A stretch of 8,943 nt of DNA from Candidatus Methanophagales archaeon (GTDB taxonomy: Archaea; Halobacteriota; Syntropharchaeia; Alkanophagales; Methanospirareceae): assembly GCA_030668065.1 (NCBI GenBank), contig DAOUUS010000049.1, forward strand, positions 1 through 8,943. The letters are read 5' to 3'. A program made the position numbers and the translations under genes. Shown in pieces: positions 5,691 through 8,943 of the stretch (its first letter is position 1; each line of letters starts with the position of its first letter). A model generated the notes under the pieces. That model did no database searches. It was not told the DNA's origin and saw only the letters and a program-made list of their open reading frames with translations.

Positions 5691-5834
5691 AAAGTATGTG
5701 AAGAAGCCGCGACTCTCGTCCTTGCAGGACAGCATCTTGTTGACTTCGTTGATTTCAATTTCATGGAGGTTATCTTTTCCCGCAAGGTGAAATGCCGCCC
5801 AGTTGAGATTGTCCTCGAATATGTGTTTTACCGT
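5691..5834 (-). pseudogene. N-terminal zinc-binding transposase fragment (IS91-like)
   Basis: The - frame from 5834 reads T-V-K-H-I-F-E-D, N-W-A-A-F-H, E-V-N-K-M-L-S-C and S-R-G-F-F-T-Y-F. This resembles the start of IS91-type transposases with an N-terminal zinc-binding domain (pattern K-H-I-F-x-D-x-x-N-W ... E-V-x-K-x-x-x-C-x-x-x-x-x-G-F). The Cys pairs that should follow are not found. Sequence then passes into the integrase fragment. The frame stays open to 5634 but without recognisable domain sequence. Assignment is from memory of the family pattern. Confidence 0.5.
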
Positions 5835-6163
5835 AAGAGGGGCATTAGTAGTAAGACAACAGAGGAGAACGCTGAAGAGGCAGGTTCCCGGGTGTGAAGA
5901 TGTCTGGGTGGTGCATCAGTTATACCTATAGTGGGGTGGTGGTAATAACTGGTACAGCGCGAGCGTGGTTTTTTATAGTGTATAGACCAGAACAAAACCC
6001 GAGCCACATTATTTAGAACCGCTTCTCTTGCTTCACTCAACAATAGCCTTGCAACACAACGGATCAAAGCTTTGTCCGCTTCACCCACAAATTCTATGAA
6101 ACCTCAAAGCTACTGTAGCTAATATGACCGTGATACCATTATTCTTTCTTAGCCTCTTGCACC
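5835..6163. other. Intergenic stretch without a recognised gene
   Basis: The only notable frame is a - strand one beginning GTG 6088 (V-G-E-A-D-K-A-L-I-R-C-V-A-R-L-L-L, then E-A-R-E-A-V-L-N-N-V-A). It looks helical for about 40 residues and then becomes low-complexity and basic. It has no ribosome-binding site and no family I recognise, and a TGA lies just upstream, so it may be a decayed C-terminal piece. A 13-bp palindrome AGCTACTGTAGCT lies at 6108-6120 downstream of cdhC, without a T-run. Confidence 0.4.
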
Positions 6164-7597
6164 TCACGAATCCACCAACTTTTTACCTCTTTCACGTGCT
6201 ATTTCCTCTTCCTCGGGTTCCCAATCAGTATTAGCCGGCGGTATCGTCATCGGTTCCGGCACCGCCCCGTTCTTCCACAACTGCACGACCGGATGATCCA
6301 CTCGCCTCAAAAACGCCTTCAGCTCTTCCTGGTCCACGCAATCGTCCTCTGTTGCGATCTTGTTATACATCGCTTCGGGTATTGCCTCCGCAAGCATCTG
6401 TTTATACTCCTGCGGTATCCAGACTATACGGTGCCAGCCACCATCAGCACGCACAAACTTCTTCGACCGCGGCGTTCTAAACGAGATACCACAATACCCG
6501 TGGTTCTGCATACCACCGCTAATAAGCCCTGCGAGTCGCGAGAACGTCATACCCAGCGGCGTATCGCCACTATATCTGCGATCCACCAGCCCCAACCCGT
6601 CAACTTCGGGTATGTAAAAGATAGCAGCCTCGAAACAGCCGCAATTCGTCTGCGGGTATGTTATCGAAGAATACATCACCACACGTTTGTAAGACCGGTT
6701 CGACTTCTCAAATATCTTATCGTTCACACCCGTGTATTCGCCACCCCACGGATCAACACACTCGCCCAACGGCATCTCAAATATATACCCGTACGGATCA
6801 AGATCGCACATCACTTTCGCACCTATCCACGTGATTATACCGCAATACGGCGGTCTATCCGGTGCAACCACGCATACATGACTCGGCGCGAAAGTTTGAC
6901 AGATAGTGCAGCCGTAAAAACAGTCCACGTCTTCATCTGAGAACCGTCTCGTCTGTTCATCCGCTTTTTCCCAATAGGGCACACAGACGGTATCTATAAG
7001 CTCCTTCGTGTACTTCGCACCGCCCAATGCCTCCGTTGCCACCAATATCTTCACATCCGCACGCTCCACGAGCGGAAATTGTATCTTGCAGAGGTTTATC
7101 ATCGCTTGACCAAGATGTTTGAAGTCATGCTTATGCGCATCCTTCTTATGCAGCCGTAACCAGATGGTATCCCGCGTGTTAAGCAGCATCCAGCCCTCGC
7201 CTTCCTCCAATGCGAAATAGGTCCATCTGGTAAGCAAATCTAAGTAATCTTCTGTTAATTGCTCGCCATAGTATCTTACCCAGAACCCGAAAGGTAGCGA
7301 TTGTCCTTCTATCTCCTTTAGCTCCGCACCTATCACTTCTACCCGACCATCTTCTATCTCAGCCGCATCGTTTACCACATCGATAAAGAAGAAACTGCTG
7401 TAGTGGTGTCTTGGACCACCTAACTCGCAATACATGTCGTGTTTCCGTACTCGCAGCCCGAACTGCCGCGGTGAGATGTCGTATTTTATGCCTTTGAAGT
7501 AATCGTCCGGCTCAGTCGGTGCGAGGTAAACCTCACCTTCGGGTAAAGAATGCCAGATCCTTTGCCGCTCCCGCGATTGCTCCTCTGCCGTTTTCAT
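6164..7597 (-). CDS. cdhC: Acetyl-CoA synthase, ACDS complex beta subunit
   Basis: This 477-aa protein, close to the ~470 of methanogen CdhC, makes or splits the C-C bond of acetyl-CoA from CO, a corrinoid-bound methyl group and CoA, inside the CO dehydrogenase/acetyl-CoA synthase complex of the archaeal Wood-Ljungdahl pathway. N-terminal motifs include K-H-D-M-Y-C-E-L-G-G-P (52-62). The A-cluster ligands are all present: C230, C233, C242, C252, C319, C321. Their spacing (3, 9, 10, 67, 2) equals that of Moorella AcsB C506-C597. F236 matches the Phe next to the cluster. F-E-A-A-I-F-Y-I-P-E-V-D-G (322-334) and F-V-R-A-D-G-G-W (381-388) are family signatures. The start is ATG 7597, with a stop (TAA) three codons upstream in frame. 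The ribosome-binding site is weak. No cdhA/B/D/E neighbours are visible, unlike the usual operon. Confidence 0.95.
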   Translation of the reverse strand: MKTAEEQSRERQRIWHSLPEGEVYLAPTEPDDYFKGIKYDISPRQFGLRVRKHDMYCELGGPRHHYSSFFFIDVVNDAAEIEDGRVEVIGAELKEIEGQSLPFGFWVRYYGEQLTEDYLDLLTRWTYFALEEGEGWMLLNTRDTIWLRLHKKDAHKHDFKHLGQAMINLCKIQFPLVERADVKILVATEALGGAKYTKELIDTVCVPYWEKADEQTRRFSDEDVDCFYGCTICQTFAPSHVCVVAPDRPPYCGIITWIGAKVMCDLDPYGYIFEMPLGECVDPWGGEYTGVNDKIFEKSNRSYKRVVMYSSITYPQTNCGCFEAAIFYIPEVDGLGLVDRRYSGDTPLGMTFSRLAGLISGGMQNHGYCGISFRTPRSKKFVRADGGWHRIVWIPQEYKQMLAEAIPEAMYNKIATEDDCVDQEELKAFLRRVDHPVVQLWKNGAVPEPMTIPPANTDWEPEEEEIARERGKKLVDS

Positions 7598-7672
7598 CTT
7601 GCTTTAGTTCACCAGTACAATATGTTTATTCCTATCCACGTACCTTAATTTAGTATTTTTCGTTGTATGTAG

Positions 7673-7679
7673 TTTATAA
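7673..7679 (-). promoter_or_regulatory. Candidate TATA box of cdhC
   Basis: TTATAAA on the - strand, about 75 nt upstream of the cdhC ATG, predicts a start near 7650 and a leader of about 50 nt. It lies just downstream (in - direction) of the 10-bp repeat array. A weak prediction. Confidence 0.35.
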
Positions 7680-7700
7680 CTTCTACCTATTTAGACGCAG

Positions 7701-7750
7701 ATGTACACAGATGTACACAGATGTACACAGATGTACACGAATGTACACGG
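7701..7750 (+). repeat. Tandem 10-bp repeat, ATGTACACAG x5
   Basis: Three perfect units of ATGTACACAG (7701-7730) are followed by variants ATGTACACGA and ATGTACACGG. The array is preceded by GACGCAG (7694-7700). It sits in the 232-bp gap between the helicase and cdhC genes. Confidence 0.95.
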
Positions 7751-7762
7751 ATTTGAGTTCTT

Positions 7763-7783
7763 CTGCGTTAATCAGCGTTAATC
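7763..7783 (-). repeat. Pair of 10-bp units, CGTTAATCAG type
   Basis: TGCGTTAATC followed by AGCGTTAATC and GG on the + strand. On the - strand this gives GATTAACGCTGATTAACGCA, again 10-bp periodic and sharing ACGCAG-like words with the arrays at 3575 and 7694. Confidence 0.6.
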
Positions 7784-7829
7784 GGCAATAATTATTTTTA
7801 TATGCTTTCTTGTGTTAGTTCTAATGTCT

Positions 7830-8943
7830 CTATGTTGAACATTCACCAAAATCATCCTTTATCACGTATCTATAGCCCTGCTCAGTCAGGAACAACTGCC
7901 GTTTAGCCGCGAAATCCTGGTCTTTCGTGTCCTTACTAACGAGCGTATAAAAGAACGCCTGCGTCCCGTTACTCTTTGGTCTCAATATCCTACCCAGCCG
8001 TTGCGCCTCCTCCTGCCGCGACCCGAAAGTGCCCGAAATCTGTACTGCTACATTCGCATCCGGCAAATCCACGGCAAAATTCGCGACCTTCGATACCACT
8101 ATAACATCCTCTTCGCCGCTTCTAAAATCATCGTATAATTGCATCCGTTCCCGATTCGGCGTCTTTCCCGTCAATAACTTTGCATTCAGCATCTCCGCCA
8201 TACGTTCCAACTGGTCCAGATACGTACCTATTACCAGTATCCGGTCGCCCTGTTTACGATGGTATTCCACAATTTGCCGTGCTATCACGTATTTGCGTGG
8301 GTTCTCCGCAGCGATCCGGTATTTGTTTCTGTCCGGTGCGAGCGCGTATTGCAATCGGTGCTCATCGTCCATCTTCAGCCTTATCTCGTTACAAACCGCT
8401 TCCGCAATCCAGCCCTGCTGTTCCAACTCTTTCCAGAGCGCATCGTATTTCTTGGGCCCTATCAAAGAGAATACATCCCTCTCTCGACCGTCTTCTCGCA
8501 CCAGCGTAGCGGTAAGCCCTAATCGCCTCATCGCCTGTAGTTCCGCAGTCACCCTGAAAACGGGTGCGGGCAGCAGATGCACCTCGTCATAGATGATCAA
8601 GCCCCAGTTTCGCTCGTCAAACAGATGGAAATGCGGGAAATTATCTTCCTCGTCTGATTTCCGTGGTCTGTAAGTGAGTATTTGATATGTCGCAATAGTT
8701 ATAGGCTTTATCTCTTTCCTCTCGGCACCGTATTCCCCGATCTCATCCTCTTCCAGGTTCGTTTTATCCAGCAGCTCAGTTCGCCACTGTCGTGAAGCTA
8801 CCGTACTGGTAGTAACAATAAGCGTATTCGTCTCCAGTTTCGCCATTACGCCCATCCCCACCACGGTCTTACCCGCACCACAAGGCAGCACCACAACGCC
8901 ACTACCGCCCGCTGCACTGCCGCCTGCATAGAACGAATCAACG
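7830..8943 (-). CDS. XPB/Rad25-type superfamily 2 DNA helicase, 5'-truncated by window edge
   Basis: The frame is open to the right edge. Before the internal GTG at 8894 it reads V-D-S-F-Y-A-G-G-S and G-G-S-G-V, which is standard XPB sequence just ahead of motif I, so the N-terminal damage-recognition part lies outside. Counting from base 8942: motif I G-A-G-K-T at 22-26; T-I-A-T-Y-Q at 83-88; motif II D-E-V-H at 119-122; motif III G-L-T-A-T at 142-146, directly followed by R-E-D at 149-151, the XPB signature loop; motif V region around V-S-K-V-A-N-F-A-V-D-L-P; motif VI Q-R-L-G-R-I-L-R at 314-321. These ATP-driven helicases open damaged DNA in repair and, in some archaea, act with the nuclease Bax1. 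The gap to cdhC (232 bp with repeats) argues against tight coupling. The TAG stop is at 7830-7832. Confidence 0.93.
   Translation of the reverse strand, partial: VDSFYAGGSAAGGSGVVVLPCGAGKTVVGMGVMAKLETNTLIVTTSTVASRQWRTELLDKTNLEEDEIGEYGAERKEIKPITIATYQILTYRPRKSDEEDNFPHFHLFDERNWGLIIYDEVHLLPAPVFRVTAELQAMRRLGLTATLVREDGRERDVFSLIGPKKYDALWKELEQQGWIAEAVCNEIRLKMDDEHRLQYALAPDRNKYRIAAENPRKYVIARQIVEYHRKQGDRILVIGTYLDQLERMAEMLNAKLLTGKTPNRERMQLYDDFRSGEEDVIVVSKVANFAVDLPDANVAVQISGTFGSRQEEAQRLGRILRPKSNGTQAFFYTLVSKDTKDQDFAAKRQLFLTEQGYRYVIKDDFGECST

Noticed and set aside
5559..5897. A 112-codon + strand frame
   Set aside because: It runs opposite recognisable integrase and transposase fragments on the - strand; its translation has no family features.
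6293..6940. A long + strand open frame of 215 codons
   Set aside because: It lies opposite cdhC, which carries a complete set of catalytic motifs; its translation is Arg/His-rich with no domain and is an antisense shadow.
7701..7750. CRISPR array
   Set aside because: Units are 10 bp and head to tail with no spacers; there are no cas genes in the window.
8029..8592. A 187-codon + strand frame (and two others nearby)
   Set aside because: Antisense to the XPB helicase; Ser/Cys-rich translation of the kind produced by the complement of a real gene.

Overview
The window looks like a piece of an anaerobic euryarchaeal chromosome, probably a methanogen or methane/alkane-oxidising relative (Methanomicrobia or ANME-like). 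The evidence is a CdhC-type acetyl-CoA synthase with a complete A-cluster ligand set, a fused CoaBC with the archaeal N-terminal extension, a tRNA-Ala without encoded CCA, TATA-box promoters, a NosD-like beta-helix surface protein and an archaeal-type RelB antitoxin. The lineage is inferred; nothing in the window fixes it.

Left part (1-2143, + strand): the 3' part of a large beta-helix (NosD/PbH1) gene built of near-identical 210-bp DNA repeats, then a small RelB-like antitoxin. Its partner toxin frame stops making sense four codons in, exactly where a short inverted-repeat element begins. A frameshifted copy of the beta-helix protein's C-terminal domain lies behind it.

Centre-left (2144-3620, - strand): tRNA-Ala(GGC) sits 2 nt upstream of the coaBC start codon, so both probably come from one transcript. 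A 4 x 10-bp tandem repeat follows upstream.

Centre (3620-6163, mostly - strand): a gene graveyard. It holds an IS1-family fragment with one intact end, joined to the 3' end of an AlkD-like DNA glycosylase gene with an in-frame TAA. A small membrane protein gene, also with an in-frame TAA, lies upstream of it and overlaps it. Beyond are a lox-like palindrome, the C-terminal tail of a tyrosine recombinase and the N-terminal zinc-binding part of a transposase. The alkD/membrane segment is clearly more AT-rich than coaBC or cdhC.

Right part (6164-8943, - strand): an intact solitary cdhC (acetyl-CoA synthase, ACDS beta subunit) and the C-terminal part of an XPB-type DNA helicase. They are separated by a gap that holds another 10-bp tandem repeat. 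No other cdh gene is visible.

The healthy genes are coenzyme A biosynthesis (coaBC), CoA-dependent C1 metabolism (cdhC), DNA repair or transcription-linked helicase work (XPB) and a tRNA. coaBC and cdhC both concern CoA, but they are too far apart and too interrupted to be an operon. I see no convincing new multi-gene system. The strongest unusual signals are the tRNA-coaBC junction, the toxin-truncating inverted-repeat element, the paired Trp-to-TAA lesions and the dispersed 10-bp repeat arrays.
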